DNA from: Alterisphingorhabdus sp051668705
GTDB lineage: Bacteria; Pseudomonadota; Alphaproteobacteria; Sphingomonadales; Sphingomonadaceae
Length of the DNA stretch: 64,000 bases
Assembly: GCF_051668705.1 (NCBI RefSeq)
Contig: NZ_CP196351.1
Location: 1,674,001 to 1,738,000, forward strand
Direction of reading: 5' to 3'
The position numbers and the translations under genes are program-made. The notes under the pieces were generated by a model. It saw nothing but the letters and a program-made list of their open reading frames with translations. It did no database searches and had not been told where the DNA came from. Shown piece after piece: positions 27,469-37,306 of the stretch; position 1 is the stretch's first letter, and the number at the start of each line of letters is the position of its first letter.

Positions 27469-28395
27469 CTATTTTTCCTTCAGCACGCGCTTGTTAAAAA
27501 TATCTTTGGCTAGCGGTGTATAATTGCGTTCATACCATCTAGGGGCTGGCAAGCCTTTTTGCCAAGCCAGTGCCTCAGTTAACGTGCCTTGCGCTGAAGG
27601 AACATCGGGCACTTGCTGACCCAATGGATCGGCAAACGCGTCATCGGCAGAAATAATCTCCCAACCATCGGCGCGCAATGCTGCGATTGCATCTTCTATA
27701 TAAAGTGCAGCCAAGTCCGTTTCGTGCAGCAAATAGACATGTGCCGGAGAGCGACCAAGCGTCTTTACAGCAAGTTGATCATAAAAATTAGCAGCATCAA
27801 CAAATGTCTCAATGTACAGAGCCTTTAAGGCTTCCATATCAACGCTTTTGTCTTGCGCGAAGGCTTGCTTTGTTAGAGCCTCCATATTCCAGTCAGAGCT
27901 GTCAATTGTCACATAACCATTGCGCAAACCGCGTTCAGCAAGCGCTATTCTCAAACGGTCTCTTTTGTTTTTGTCAGCTCTGCCTTCATCCAGAAAAGGA
28001 AACCTAAACCAAGGACGGTAGCCATCCCTGCCGCGCAACCATTGTTCCGCCGCATCAATGTCAGCAATATAATCGTTGACGTTGGTGTCTGAAAGGCCGG
28101 GATGGGTATTTGTGTGGTTGGCAATGACATGGCCTGCCGCGACGTAGGCTTGGATTCTATCTTCACCACCGCGACCATGAGGCTCTATTAGGCTTCCTGG
28201 ATTCACGAAAAATGCCGCCTGTTCAACACGGGCACGTTTCAATGCTGCAATCAATTTAATTGCTCGCTCATCCTGCGTAAAAAAAGCTCCGGTGCCTCTC
28301 GGAATATCGTCAAAAGTAATCGCGACCCGTTTCTGTGCATGCGAAGGGGCGCAGATGAGCAAACAGCTTATAAAAACAACCAAAAGCCGGGTCAT
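27469..28395 (-). CDS. Exported polysaccharide deacetylase-like protein
   Basis: A 308-residue protein with a signal peptide (residues 1-20, ending CAPSHA) and a NodB-type deacetylase domain. ITFDD supplies the catalytic and metal aspartates (near 26-31), NHTNTH the metal histidines (near 93-98), RFPFLDEG the third motif, and VYLLHE the late histidine. It is therefore probably an active metal-dependent hydrolase in the periplasm, acting on an unknown N-acylated sugar. It sits between mmsA and the acyl-CoA dehydrogenase gene with gaps of three and four bases, which is odd for a catabolic operon. Confidence 0.88.
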   Translation of the reverse strand: MTRLLVVFISCLLICAPSHAQKRVAITFDDIPRGTGAFFTQDERAIKLIAALKRARVEQAAFFVNPGSLIEPHGRGGEDRIQAYVAAGHVIANHTNTHPGLSDTNVNDYIADIDAAEQWLRGRDGYRPWFRFPFLDEGRADKNKRDRLRIALAERGLRNGYVTIDSSDWNMEALTKQAFAQDKSVDMEALKALYIETFVDAANFYDQLAVKTLGRSPAHVYLLHETDLAALYIEDAIAALRADGWEIISADDAFADPLGQQVPDVPSAQGTLTEALAWQKGLPAPRWYERNYTPLAKDIFNKRVLKEK

Positions 28396-28398
28396 AAA

Positions 28399-29901
28399 TT
28401 ACCCCATTGTCGGAATAACAAAGGCGTTTTCTGCACTGCCATCAGCACTGCCATCTGGCCAGCGCTGGGTGATGGTTTTCACCTTGGTCCAGAATTTCAC
28501 GCCTTCCATACCGTGTTGATTGGTGTCGCCAAAAGCAGAACGCTTCCAGCCGCCAAAGCTGTGATACGCCACAGGAACGGGTATCGGCACATTGATGCCC
28601 ACCATGCCAACATTCACCCGTGCGGCAAATTCGCGTGCGGCATTGCCATTGCGGGTGAAGATGGCGACGCCATTGCCATATTGGTGCTGGCTGGGCAGAG
28701 CGACAGCCTCTTCAAAATTCTTGGCGCGCACAATTTGCAGCACAGGGCCAAAAATCTCTTCTTTATAGCTTTCCATATCTGGCGTCACATGGTCGAACAG
28801 TGATGGCCCGATAAAGAAACCTTTTTCATGCCCTTGTAGGCTGAAACCACGGCCATCAACGACCAGCTCTGCGCCTTCATCAACACCCTTTTGTATCCAG
28901 CCTTCAACGCGTTCTTTGTGCGCCTGATTAACCACTGGCCCGTAATGCGCTTCGTCATCGGTGGAAACCCCCACCCGCAAGGCCGCAATAGCTGGCAGCA
29001 ATTTCTCACGCAGGCGATCAGCGGTATCTTCGCCAACTGGCACCACAACCGGCAGTGCCATGCAGCGCTCCCCTGCTGATCCAAAGGCTGCCCCAGACAG
29101 ATCATTCACCACTTGGTCTAAATCAGCATCAGGCATAACAATGCCATGGTTCTTTGCGCCGCCCATAGCCTGAACCCGTTTTCCAGCCGCCACGCCGCGC
29201 TGATAAACATAATGGGCAATATCGGATGAGCCAACAAAGCTGACACCGCCAATCGCCGGATGATCCAAAATGGCATCAACCATTTCCTTATCACCATGCA
29301 GACATTGCAAAATGCCTTCAGGCAAACCGGCTTCCAACATGAGTTCGGTCAGGCGTACCGGTACGCTGGGGTCACGCTCAGATGGCTTTAGAATAAAGGC
29401 ATTACCGGTCACAATGGCCGGGCCAAACATCCACATCGGAATCATAGCCGGGAAGTTAAATGGAGTAATACCTGCGCCAATGCCCAAAGGCTGACGCATC
29501 GAATAGACATCAATGCCCGGGCCAGCACCTTGGGTATATTCGCCTTTGGAAGCATGCGGAATGCCGCAGCAAAATTCGATAACATCCAACCCACGCTGAA
29601 CATCGCCCTTTGCATCGGCTATTACCTTGCCATGTTCGGACGACAGCAAATGCGCCAGCTCATCCATATGGGCCTCGACGAGCTCCTTGAAGCGAAACAT
29701 CACACGCGCGCGCTTTTGCGGATTGGTTGCCGCCCATGCCGGTTGTGCAGCCAAAGCAGCATCCACCGCCTTATCCAGCTGCGCTTGTCCGCCAAGATTA
29801 ACTTCAGCCTGCACATCGCCTGCATTGGGGTCAAAAATCGGCGATGTACGGCTCACAGTGCCACCTGTTCCGCCAGAAATCACATGATCAACGATACGCA
29901 T
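28399..29901 (-). CDS. mmsA: CoA-acylating methylmalonate-semialdehyde dehydrogenase
   Basis: A 500-residue aldehyde dehydrogenase that converts methylmalonate semialdehyde with CoA and NAD to propionyl-CoA, the last step of valine breakdown. The family's catalytic cysteine lies in GSAGERCMALPVVV, preceded by GGAKNHGIVMPDADLD; ITPFNFPAMIPMWM and PIPVPVAYHSFGGWK are also typical. The frame continues 134 codons upstream without a stop, but AGGAG just before 29901 and the family length fix the start. First gene of the valine operon; its promoter should lie in the 162 bases before the divergent permease gene. Confidence 0.95.
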   Translation of the reverse strand: MRIVDHVISGGTGGTVSRTSPIFDPNAGDVQAEVNLGGQAQLDKAVDAALAAQPAWAATNPQKRARVMFRFKELVEAHMDELAHLLSSEHGKVIADAKGDVQRGLDVIEFCCGIPHASKGEYTQGAGPGIDVYSMRQPLGIGAGITPFNFPAMIPMWMFGPAIVTGNAFILKPSERDPSVPVRLTELMLEAGLPEGILQCLHGDKEMVDAILDHPAIGGVSFVGSSDIAHYVYQRGVAAGKRVQAMGGAKNHGIVMPDADLDQVVNDLSGAAFGSAGERCMALPVVVPVGEDTADRLREKLLPAIAALRVGVSTDDEAHYGPVVNQAHKERVEGWIQKGVDEGAELVVDGRGFSLQGHEKGFFIGPSLFDHVTPDMESYKEEIFGPVLQIVRAKNFEEAVALPSQHQYGNGVAIFTRNGNAAREFAARVNVGMVGINVPIPVPVAYHSFGGWKRSAFGDTNQHGMEGVKFWTKVKTITQRWPDGSADGSAENAFVIPTMG

Positions 29902-30063
29902 ATTAAGGCTCCTATAAAGTGCGCGGCTATTATGATGTGCCGCGTGTCTTTCCGCGATGCTTATGGACATAGTTGTGGCAATTCTCAAGCCGCTCGACTT
30001 GACGGTGATAAAATGCCAATGCACCCGCATATTGTGGCAATATTGATGCGAAAGGGGCTGATT

Positions 30064-30957
30064 ATGGACAATAATAATAGCGCCGTCGCTTCTAACCGGC
30101 CCTTGGCTGGCATCGCCGTGCGAATCATTGCCGTTTTTGCCATTGCCAGCATGATCGCCTTGGTGAAGCTGGCGGCCGATAATGGTGTCTCTGTTATCGA
30201 AAGCGTTTTCTATCGCCAGTTCTTTGCGCTCTTTCTGCTTATCCCCATCATCATGTTGCGCGGCGGCCCCAAAACCGTGCGGACAGATAAGTTTCCCCTG
30301 CATCTAAAGCGCATGACTGTCGGCCTTACAGGCATGATCTTCAATTTCTGGGCAGTGTCATTACTGCCCTTGGCGGAGGCAACCACTATTGGTTTCATGG
30401 TACCGGTATTCGCCACTTTGCTAGCGATATTCTTGTTGGCAGAAAAAGTAGGGATGCACCGCTGGTCCGCCATTTTGGCCGGTTTTGCAGGCGTGTTGAT
30501 TATTACTAGGCCGGAAGCCACAGGGTTTAGCTGGCAGGGTGTATTGGTCGCGCTTAATGGCGCTTTGTTTACCGCATGGGTCAGCATCATCATCCGCGAC
30601 TTGGGCCGCACAGAAGATCCAGTTACCGTTGTATTTTGGTTCACCATATTTTCTCTGCCGCTTTTGGGCACTGCCATGCTGTGGTTTGGCCAATGGCATG
30701 ATGGCTATAGCTGGCTGCTAATTTTCGGCATTGGCCTGTGCGGCGGCATTGGTCAGCTAGCGCTTACCAAATCGCTGCAACTTGCGCCGGTATCTGTGGT
30801 GCTCTCGGTTGATTATAGCGCTTTGATTTGGGCCACACTTTATGGCTGGCTGATCTGGTCCACCCTACCCACGCGTTGGACATTGCTTGGCGCCCCGCTC
30901 ATCATAGGTGCAGGGCTGTATATTGCCTGGCGTGAAGGAAGGCTTGCACAAAGGTAA
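30064..30957 (+). CDS. EamA/DMT-family permease
   Basis: A 297-residue membrane protein with ten predicted segments in two EamA repeats (SVIESVFYRQFFALFLL and LAEATTIGFMVPVFATLLAIFLLAEKV in the first). The ATG at 30064 is preceded by GGGG at eight bases; the longer open frame upstream overlaps the mmsA start region and is not used. Divergent from mmsA. Substrate unknown. It is only distantly similar to the DMT permease at 17.9-18.9 kb. Confidence 0.88.
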   Translation: MDNNNSAVASNRPLAGIAVRIIAVFAIASMIALVKLAADNGVSVIESVFYRQFFALFLLIPIIMLRGGPKTVRTDKFPLHLKRMTVGLTGMIFNFWAVSLLPLAEATTIGFMVPVFATLLAIFLLAEKVGMHRWSAILAGFAGVLIITRPEATGFSWQGVLVALNGALFTAWVSIIIRDLGRTEDPVTVVFWFTIFSLPLLGTAMLWFGQWHDGYSWLLIFGIGLCGGIGQLALTKSLQLAPVSVVLSVDYSALIWATLYGWLIWSTLPTRWTLLGAPLIIGAGLYIAWREGRLAQR

Positions 30958-30993
30958 AGCGCGGCTCAATATGCTCTAAAAAATGGGAGTGGG

Positions 30994-32748
30994 ATGATGA
31001 CGCCATTGGGCAAGACCATAGCGAGAATGATGCTGGCTTTATGGCTGGCCCTTATGGGCAGCGGAGCATCTGCCAATGAGCCTTTAGCAAAAAACCAAAG
31101 CTATCCTGATATCACCATTTATGAAGCGCAATCCATTATCACTATGGAGCCGGCCTTACCTGAAGCGAAATTTGTGGCCGTGGCGGACGGTATTATACTA
31201 AGCGTCGCGCAGGACCTTGAAAGTCTGAAACCATGGACGGATGGCCGCAAGGTCACCATCAATCGCGATTATGCGGATAAGGTGCTAATGCCCGGCTTTA
31301 TTGAGCCGCATATCCACCCTATGCAGGCGATATTGATGCTTCCCCTGCCCTTTATCGCGCCGGAAGAATGGGAACTGCCTGGCCGGACCTATCCGGCAGC
31401 GTCAAATGCCGAAGACTATGAGCGTTTATTGCGCCGTGAGCTTGCCAAAAGCGATGCGCCGCTATTCCTCAGCTGGGGCCATCACGCATTATTTCATGGC
31501 GAACTGACCCGTGCAGAGCTTGACCGGATTGCACCTGATAGACCGGTTGTTATCTGGCAGCGCAGCTTTCATGAAATTATCGCCAATAGCGCAGCGTTAA
31601 ACCTGCTTGGTATCGGCACATCAGACGCGTTTGCGAAAACATTGTTCAAACCAGGTATTGATCCCAGCCATGCCAGTTTTGAAAAAGGCACAATTGGCGA
31701 AACGGCTTTATTTGGCGGTATTGATCTGCTGCGCCCCTATCTTTTCTCACCGGCCAATATCAGCAATGGGCTTAGTCAATTGCGGCAGATGTTGCTGGAA
31801 AATGGGGTAACGACCGCAGCCGATATGGCGTTTGGCGGATTTGGCGGCGTCCAGACAGAAGCGCCTTTGTTCAAATCCCTATTTGATCGTGCAGACACTC
31901 CTACACGTATAGTTGTGGTGCCCGTTTCGACCGTGATCGACAAAGAGCCTAACCTTTGGTTGAAGGAAACACAGGCTGCTTATGCAAGTGAGAAAATGCT
32001 GTTTACTGACCGCGTAAAACTGTTCGCGGATGGCGCATTTTTTGCGCAATATATGCAGCTCAACGCGCCAGGTTATAGCGATGGTCACGAAGGAAGATGG
32101 CTGACAGAGCCGGAAATGCTGGCCGCTCTCACACAGAAATTCTGGAATGCCGGATGGAGTATTCACACCCATGTCAATGGCGATAAAGGGCTGGATGTCG
32201 TATTGGGCATTAGCGAGCAATTACGGCCAAGCAATAGCCAGAATTTGGTGATGGAGCATCTGGGGTTTTCAACCGAAGCACAGAACCGGCGTTTGGCGGA
32301 TCTGGATATCTGGGTTTCCGCTCAACCCAATTATATCCGTATATTAGGCGATGTATATGCGCGTTCCGGCCTAGGACCAGATCGTGCGGCGCAGATGAAT
32401 CGCCTTGGCTCGCTGGAACGCAAAAATGTGCCTATTGGCCTGCATAGCGACTTCAATATGGCGCCTATTGATCCGCTCTATCTGGCATGGGTGGCATCCA
32501 ATCGCGTGACCTTGGAAGGCAATGTGAAAAGCCCCAGTGAAGCATTGTCACTCGACAAAGCCATGCGCGCAATCACTATTGAGGCTGCCCAGATTATCGG
32601 CATGGACGACGTTGTTGGCTCAATAGCCAGCGGGAAAAAAGCGGATTTCGTGGTATTGGGCAGTAACCCTTATGAACAAGGCGCGGACAAATTGCGCGAC
32701 ATAGCAGTGGAGGCCGTTATCTTTGAAGGGCAGGTTTTTACGCCATAA
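30994..32748 (+). CDS. Exported amidohydrolase-family protein (YtcJ-like)
   Basis: A 584-residue protein with a signal peptide (residues 1-28, ending SGASA) and an Amidohydrolase_3 domain. The metal site appears as EPHIHP (near 103-108), HTHVNGDKG (near 390), MEHLGFS and a late LHSDFNMAPIDPL. These enzymes hydrolyse amide or carbamoyl bonds of varied small molecules; the substrate cannot be predicted. Two ATG codons stand side by side at the start, after GGGAGTGGG. It lies 36 bases after the permease gene, so the two may share a transcript. Confidence 0.85.
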   Translation: MMTPLGKTIARMMLALWLALMGSGASANEPLAKNQSYPDITIYEAQSIITMEPALPEAKFVAVADGIILSVAQDLESLKPWTDGRKVTINRDYADKVLMPGFIEPHIHPMQAILMLPLPFIAPEEWELPGRTYPAASNAEDYERLLRRELAKSDAPLFLSWGHHALFHGELTRAELDRIAPDRPVVIWQRSFHEIIANSAALNLLGIGTSDAFAKTLFKPGIDPSHASFEKGTIGETALFGGIDLLRPYLFSPANISNGLSQLRQMLLENGVTTAADMAFGGFGGVQTEAPLFKSLFDRADTPTRIVVVPVSTVIDKEPNLWLKETQAAYASEKMLFTDRVKLFADGAFFAQYMQLNAPGYSDGHEGRWLTEPEMLAALTQKFWNAGWSIHTHVNGDKGLDVVLGISEQLRPSNSQNLVMEHLGFSTEAQNRRLADLDIWVSAQPNYIRILGDVYARSGLGPDRAAQMNRLGSLERKNVPIGLHSDFNMAPIDPLYLAWVASNRVTLEGNVKSPSEALSLDKAMRAITIEAAQIIGMDDVVGSIASGKKADFVVLGSNPYEQGADKLRDIAVEAVIFEGQVFTP

Positions 32749-32773
32749 CGCCCCCCAAAAGACCAGTTAGCCA

Positions 32774-34348
32774 TTAGTTGACTTGGCGTTCCTTGCCCTC
32801 CCAATAGGGCGCGCGCAATTCACGCCGTAATATCTTACCTGAGGCATTGCGGGGCATTGCCGGAATGACATCCACCGTCTTGGGCGTTTTGTAAGGGGCC
32901 AGCGACTCCCGCGCAAATGCAATGATGTTTTCAGGGTCAATTTCATGCCCTGGCTTGGCCACAATAACGGCTTTTACAGCCTCACCCCATTTATCGTCCG
33001 GCACGCCAATAACGGCAGCTTCCAATACATCAGCATGCGCATAAAGCACATTTTCGACCTCTGCCGGATACACATTTTCACCGCCGGAAATAATCATATC
33101 CTTCACACGGTCATGAATATAAACATAGCCATCAGCATCCATATAGCCAGCATCGCCTGTGTGCAGCCATCCATCTGCATCCACAGTTTCCGCTGTCTTT
33201 TCAGGTTGCTGCCAATAGGCAATCATATTGTTTTTGCCGCGCGTTACAATCTCGCCAACCTCGCCAACGGCTACCTGTTGATTATTCTCATCAACAATGC
33301 GCACTTCCACACCAGGAATGGGCAAGCCCGCAGAACGCATGCGTTTATTGCCCTTTGGATCATGATCATCAGGATGCAGGCACGTAAAGGTGCCCGTTGT
33401 TTCGGTCATACCATAATGCTGAACAAAGCCGCATCCCAGCACCTGTATCGCCTGTTTGAGCAGCGCCAGAGGCATGGGTGACGCGCCATAATGCATGAAG
33501 CGCAACGGTGAAAAATCAGCAGTCGCTGCACGCGGCACATTTATCACCATCTGAATTGCAGTTGGCACCAGAAAAACATGGCTGGCGCCATCTTCAATCG
33601 CCTCAATCACTGCATCCGGTGTAAATTCAGCAATAAACTGTGCAGGAATACCGCCATGTAAAGTCAACGCAAGATAGCCAGACCCAGCAATATGCGCGAT
33701 CGGCATGGCAACAAGTGCTTTGTCATCTTCATATAATGTCGTCCAGTCAAAGCCAGCCGCCTCTACACCGGCTCGCAGCCCGTAAAGATTGCGATTGCAG
33801 ATCATCACGCCTTTGGGATTACCGGTCGTACCCGATGTGTAAAGTTGCAGGGCAGAACGATCAATATCATCTGCTGGCAATATGGCCGGACCATTATGTT
33901 CCGACATTAAGTCATCAATAGTGGCGTGCTGACAGCCCGCTTTTGTGGCATAAATTGTATGCAATTTCGGACATTGCGATTGCACCTCAACCGCAGTGTC
34001 AGCAAAGTCAGGCTCACAAATCAGCATCTTTGCTGCTGTGTCATTCACAATATAGCATAGTTCAGGCACTGTAAGGCGCCAGCCCAATGGCGCAATTGTT
34101 AGTCCTGCCCGGCTGACCGCAACCAATATAGCGCCGTAAATAGCGCGGTTTTTGCCAAGAAACGCAACCCGGTCATCTACTGCCAATCCGCAATTGACAA
34201 AGGCGTTGGCCAATTTTGTTGTGAAACCGCTCAGTTCAGAAAATGTCCAACGATGGTCATTATCGATCAAAGCCATTTGTTCGGGGCGATGTTCGGCCCA
34301 ATAATCGACACATGTGTGCGACGATGTTTTTTGCAACTTTTGTGGCAA
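32774..34348 (-). CDS. Acyl-CoA synthetase (AMP-forming)
   Basis: A 524-residue ANL-superfamily ligase that activates a carboxylic acid as the acyl-adenylate and then the CoA thioester. The P-loop YTSGTTGNPKGV is near residue 172, MTETTG near 320, and WLHTGDAGYMDADGYVYI with the hinge and the C-terminal catalytic lysine in RNASGKILRREL. It starts with TTG at 34348: AGGAGG stands six bases upstream and no ATG fits, so the start is well supported. Chain length of the substrate is unknown. Converges on the amidohydrolase gene. Confidence 0.9.
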   Translation of the reverse strand: MPQKLQKTSSHTCVDYWAEHRPEQMALIDNDHRWTFSELSGFTTKLANAFVNCGLAVDDRVAFLGKNRAIYGAILVAVSRAGLTIAPLGWRLTVPELCYIVNDTAAKMLICEPDFADTAVEVQSQCPKLHTIYATKAGCQHATIDDLMSEHNGPAILPADDIDRSALQLYTSGTTGNPKGVMICNRNLYGLRAGVEAAGFDWTTLYEDDKALVAMPIAHIAGSGYLALTLHGGIPAQFIAEFTPDAVIEAIEDGASHVFLVPTAIQMVINVPRAATADFSPLRFMHYGASPMPLALLKQAIQVLGCGFVQHYGMTETTGTFTCLHPDDHDPKGNKRMRSAGLPIPGVEVRIVDENNQQVAVGEVGEIVTRGKNNMIAYWQQPEKTAETVDADGWLHTGDAGYMDADGYVYIHDRVKDMIISGGENVYPAEVENVLYAHADVLEAAVIGVPDDKWGEAVKAVIVAKPGHEIDPENIIAFARESLAPYKTPKTVDVIPAMPRNASGKILRRELRAPYWEGKERQVN

Positions 34349-34495
34349 AGCAATCCTCCTAAATTATACTTCGTGCGAGTATTTGCCACCATAGTGCGCA
34401 GATAATAGGCTCTCGTCAAATGTTACCGAGAAAAGGCCTGTCATGCCGTTAAATCAGCATTGGAACCGAGTGTTCATTGTCAGCAGTAATATTGG

Positions 34496-35131
34496 TTATT
34501 GCGCTCTAAAAACCAAAGACAAATTGTTCGCAGGCATTGCGATAATATGCTCCAGAACAAAGTCATGAATCCGCGCTTCGGTCTTCATGTCAGAGACTGA
34601 ACGCAAACCCCATTGTGAATCACGGCTGCGCAGACTTTGATCAAAGGCTATATTACCGGGCGATGTGGGTACATCGTCCTGCAAAAAGGGGCCGTAAAGA
34701 TAGAGCAAAGATTTTGAGGGCAAATGCTGTTCTGCAAAGGCGAACAGCGCCTGTGCTGCTGACCATGGCGCAATGTGCACCATGTTGATGCACAATATGG
34801 CATGAAACTGCGCATCCAATGTGGCATGTTCAATGTCGATTTGCTGTGGCGGCAAAATATTCGGTACAGCGCTCTCTTTTGTCCATGCCGCGATTGAGCG
34901 ACACGCCTCTTCAGACATGTCACTGGGTTGGAACTCCACATCAGGAAAATGCGGCGCAAAATGGCAGATATGCTCGCCTGAACCACTGGCAATTTCTAAC
35001 ACTCTGCCTTGTTCTGGCAGATGTTCGCGCAAGACTGCCAATATAGCGTCTCGGTTTCGTAAGGTCGCTGGCGCATGCTTCTTATCTTCTGGTCCGGCCT
35101 GTGCAGCAATCCATGGTGTTGAGTCTGCCAT
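34496..35131 (-). CDS. DUF938 protein, SAM-dependent methyltransferase fold
   Basis: A 211-residue protein of the DUF938 family. It begins with APATLRNRDAILAVL, then VLEIASGSGEHICHFA (SAM-binding motif I near residue 45), and WGLRSVSDM near the end. A methyltransferase fold is clear, but no substrate is known. It is divergent from the isoprenylcysteine-methyltransferase-like gene. Confidence 0.88.
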   Translation of the reverse strand: MADSTPWIAAQAGPEDKKHAPATLRNRDAILAVLREHLPEQGRVLEIASGSGEHICHFAPHFPDVEFQPSDMSEEACRSIAAWTKESAVPNILPPQQIDIEHATLDAQFHAILCINMVHIAPWSAAQALFAFAEQHLPSKSLLYLYGPFLQDDVPTSPGNIAFDQSLRSRDSQWGLRSVSDMKTEARIHDFVLEHIIAMPANNLSLVFRAQ

Positions 35132-35175
35132 TATTACATCTCGCCAAATTGAACATGTCAGTCTAAGTGCGAGCT

Positions 35176-35694
35176 ATGACAGAGCATGGCAAGGACAATA
35201 TCACCCCCATTGACGGGAAAAGCAGAACCCAGCCCGATAAGGGGCCGCAAATACGCTTTCCGCCGCCGTTGGTATATTTTGGGTTTATCGCCATTGGTCT
35301 TTTCGCAGACAGATTTGTTACCCTGCCCTCAATAACCTATGGCCCGGCATTTGAATGGCTAGGATCAGCCTTTATTGCCGTTGGCACCGCGCTTATCATT
35401 ATTTCTCTGGGCCTGTTCAAGATTGAAGGTGAGAACCCTGAGCCATGGACTGTTAGCAAAACCATTATTGCCCGTGGACCCTATCGCCATACGCGCAACC
35501 CTATGTATCTGGGTATGGCCATGATAATGCTGGGTATAGGCATATGGCGCGATAGTGCAGGCGTTTTGATACTCCTGCCTGTGGCGATTTTGATTATCGA
35601 TCGCTGTGTCATCTTACCAGAAGAAGCCTATCTGGTTCGCAAATTCGGCAAGCCCTATAGCGATTATCAAAAGCGCGTTCGCCGCTGGCTTTAA
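35176..35694 (+). CDS. ICMT-like membrane methyltransferase
   Basis: A 172-residue integral membrane protein with about four segments and the HTRNPMYLGMAMIMLG motif that marks the isoprenylcysteine carboxyl methyltransferase / phospholipid methyltransferase superfamily. The EEAYLVRKFGKPYSDYQKRVRRWL C-terminus completes the SAM-binding region. Bacteria have no prenylated CAAX proteins, so the acceptor is unknown. The ATG at 35176 is used instead of a GTG three codons earlier. Confidence 0.85.
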   Translation: MTEHGKDNITPIDGKSRTQPDKGPQIRFPPPLVYFGFIAIGLFADRFVTLPSITYGPAFEWLGSAFIAVGTALIIISLGLFKIEGENPEPWTVSKTIIARGPYRHTRNPMYLGMAMIMLGIGIWRDSAGVLILLPVAILIIDRCVILPEEAYLVRKFGKPYSDYQKRVRRWL

Positions 35695-35728
35695 ACCAAC
35701 GACGACGCTAGCAAAGGCTTAAGCCAAG

Positions 35729-37306
35729 TTACTCAGCCGCCTCTGCTGTGACGTCCGGTTCTGACCAAGCTAAGACTGGTTTGCGCGCTGCTAAAGTTTC
35801 ATCCAAACGGCGCAGCGGCGCATGATAGGGCGCACCATGCAGCGCTTCATCACCCGCTTTGGCCCGCTCAACAACCGAACGAAACGCCATGATAAACTCA
35901 TCAATAGCCGCTTTGCTCTCTGTCTCGGTCGGTTCGACCAGCATTGCACCATGTACAACCAGCGGGAAATAGACTGTCATCGGGTGGAAACCCTCGTCGA
36001 TCAGGCCTTTAGCCAGATCAAGTGTTGAAAAGCCTTCCGCAAAATCTTTGTCGGAAAAAAGCGCTTCATGCATACATGGTCCAGCGCTGGCAAAAGGCGC
36101 ATCCAGCAAATCTTCCATAGACCGCAATACATAATTGGCATTGAGCACTGCATCTTCTGCAACCTGCCGTAAGCCGTCTGCCCCGTGGCTCAGAATATAG
36201 GTCAGCGCACGCGTGAACATGCCCATCTGCCCGTGAAAAGCTGTCATACGCCCAATGCTGTGTGGATGCCGTTCACCGCATGTTTCTTCTTCTACCAGTG
36301 TGATATGGCCATCTTCATAACGCTCTGTAAAAGGCAAGGGCCCAAAAGGTGACAATGCCTCAGAAAGCACAACGGGGCCGGAACCCGGACCGCCGCCGCC
36401 ATGCGGAGTGGAAAAGGTTTTGTGCAAGTTGATGTGCATCGCATCAATGCCCAAATCACCCGGGCGGACGCGGCCAACGATGGCATTAAAATTGGCGCCG
36501 TCGCAATAGACATAACCACCGGCTTCATGCACCGCGTCAGAAATTGCCTTCATATCACGCTCAAACAACCCGCATGTATTGGGGTTAGTAATCATTACGC
36601 CTGCTACATCAGGGCCAAGGCGCGCCTTAAGCGCTGCCAAATCAACCCGTCCGTCTGCATTGGCAGGGATATCTTCCACCGTAAAACCGGCAAAAGCCGC
36701 TGATGCCGGATTGGTGCCATGGGCACTTTCGGGCACCAATATGATTTTGCGATCTTCACCGCGCGCTTCCAACGCTGCCTTGATGCACAATATACCGCAC
36801 AATTCGCCGTGCGCGCCCGCCTTGGGGGTCATGGCAACACCGTGCATGCCGGTTAATTTGATCAGCCAGACCGCCAGCTCGTTAATAACACCCAATGCGC
36901 CCTGCACAGTATGAACGGGTTGCATAGGGTGAATATCGGCAAAGCCGGGCAGACGCGCCATTTTCTCATTCAGGCGCGGATTATGTTTCATGGTGCAGGA
37001 ACCAAGCGGGAAAAAGCCCAGATCAATGCCGTAATTCTGACGAGACAGGCGAGTATAGTGCCGCACGGTTTCCGGCTCGGACAGACCCGGCAAACCAATA
37101 TCAGCATCGCGCACCAACCCACCAAGCCGGCTTTCCGTTTCCGGTGCAGGCGCAATATCGACGCCGCAGCGATCAGATGATCCGCTTTCAAAAATCAACG
37201 CTTCTTTGAGCATTAGCGCTTTATTTCCCGTAACCGTGGAAGTGCTAGTCATATCATTTGCGACGCCATCAATATTGGTCGGGCGGCCTATATTGTTCAT
37301 GCTCAT
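35729..37306 (-). CDS. gcvPB: Glycine dehydrogenase (P protein) subunit 2
   Basis: A 525-residue PLP-dependent half of the split P protein, which decarboxylates glycine and loads the aminomethyl group on GcvH. The PLP lysine is in INLHKTFSTPHGGGGPGSGP, typical of subunit 2. The start at 37306 overlaps the gcvPA stop as ATGA, so the subunits are made in step. Last gene of gcvT-gcvH-gcvPA-gcvPB and under the glycine riboswitch. The N-terminal ~25 residues are variable and a later start is possible. Confidence 0.95.
   Translation of the reverse strand: MSMNNIGRPTNIDGVANDMTSTSTVTGNKALMLKEALIFESGSSDRCGVDIAPAPETESRLGGLVRDADIGLPGLSEPETVRHYTRLSRQNYGIDLGFFPLGSCTMKHNPRLNEKMARLPGFADIHPMQPVHTVQGALGVINELAVWLIKLTGMHGVAMTPKAGAHGELCGILCIKAALEARGEDRKIILVPESAHGTNPASAAFAGFTVEDIPANADGRVDLAALKARLGPDVAGVMITNPNTCGLFERDMKAISDAVHEAGGYVYCDGANFNAIVGRVRPGDLGIDAMHINLHKTFSTPHGGGGPGSGPVVLSEALSPFGPLPFTERYEDGHITLVEEETCGERHPHSIGRMTAFHGQMGMFTRALTYILSHGADGLRQVAEDAVLNANYVLRSMEDLLDAPFASAGPCMHEALFSDKDFAEGFSTLDLAKGLIDEGFHPMTVYFPLVVHGAMLVEPTETESKAAIDEFIMAFRSVVERAKAGDEALHGAPYHAPLRRLDETLAARKPVLAWSEPDVTAEAAE

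Noticed and set aside
28339..28803. 154-codon plus-strand frame across the mmsA 3' end
   Set aside because: It is antisense to the conserved mmsA C-terminus and has no recognisable protein features.
29902..30303. 134-codon N-terminal extension of mmsA
   Set aside because: It overlaps the divergent permease gene, exceeds the family length, and AGGAG precedes the ATG at 29901.
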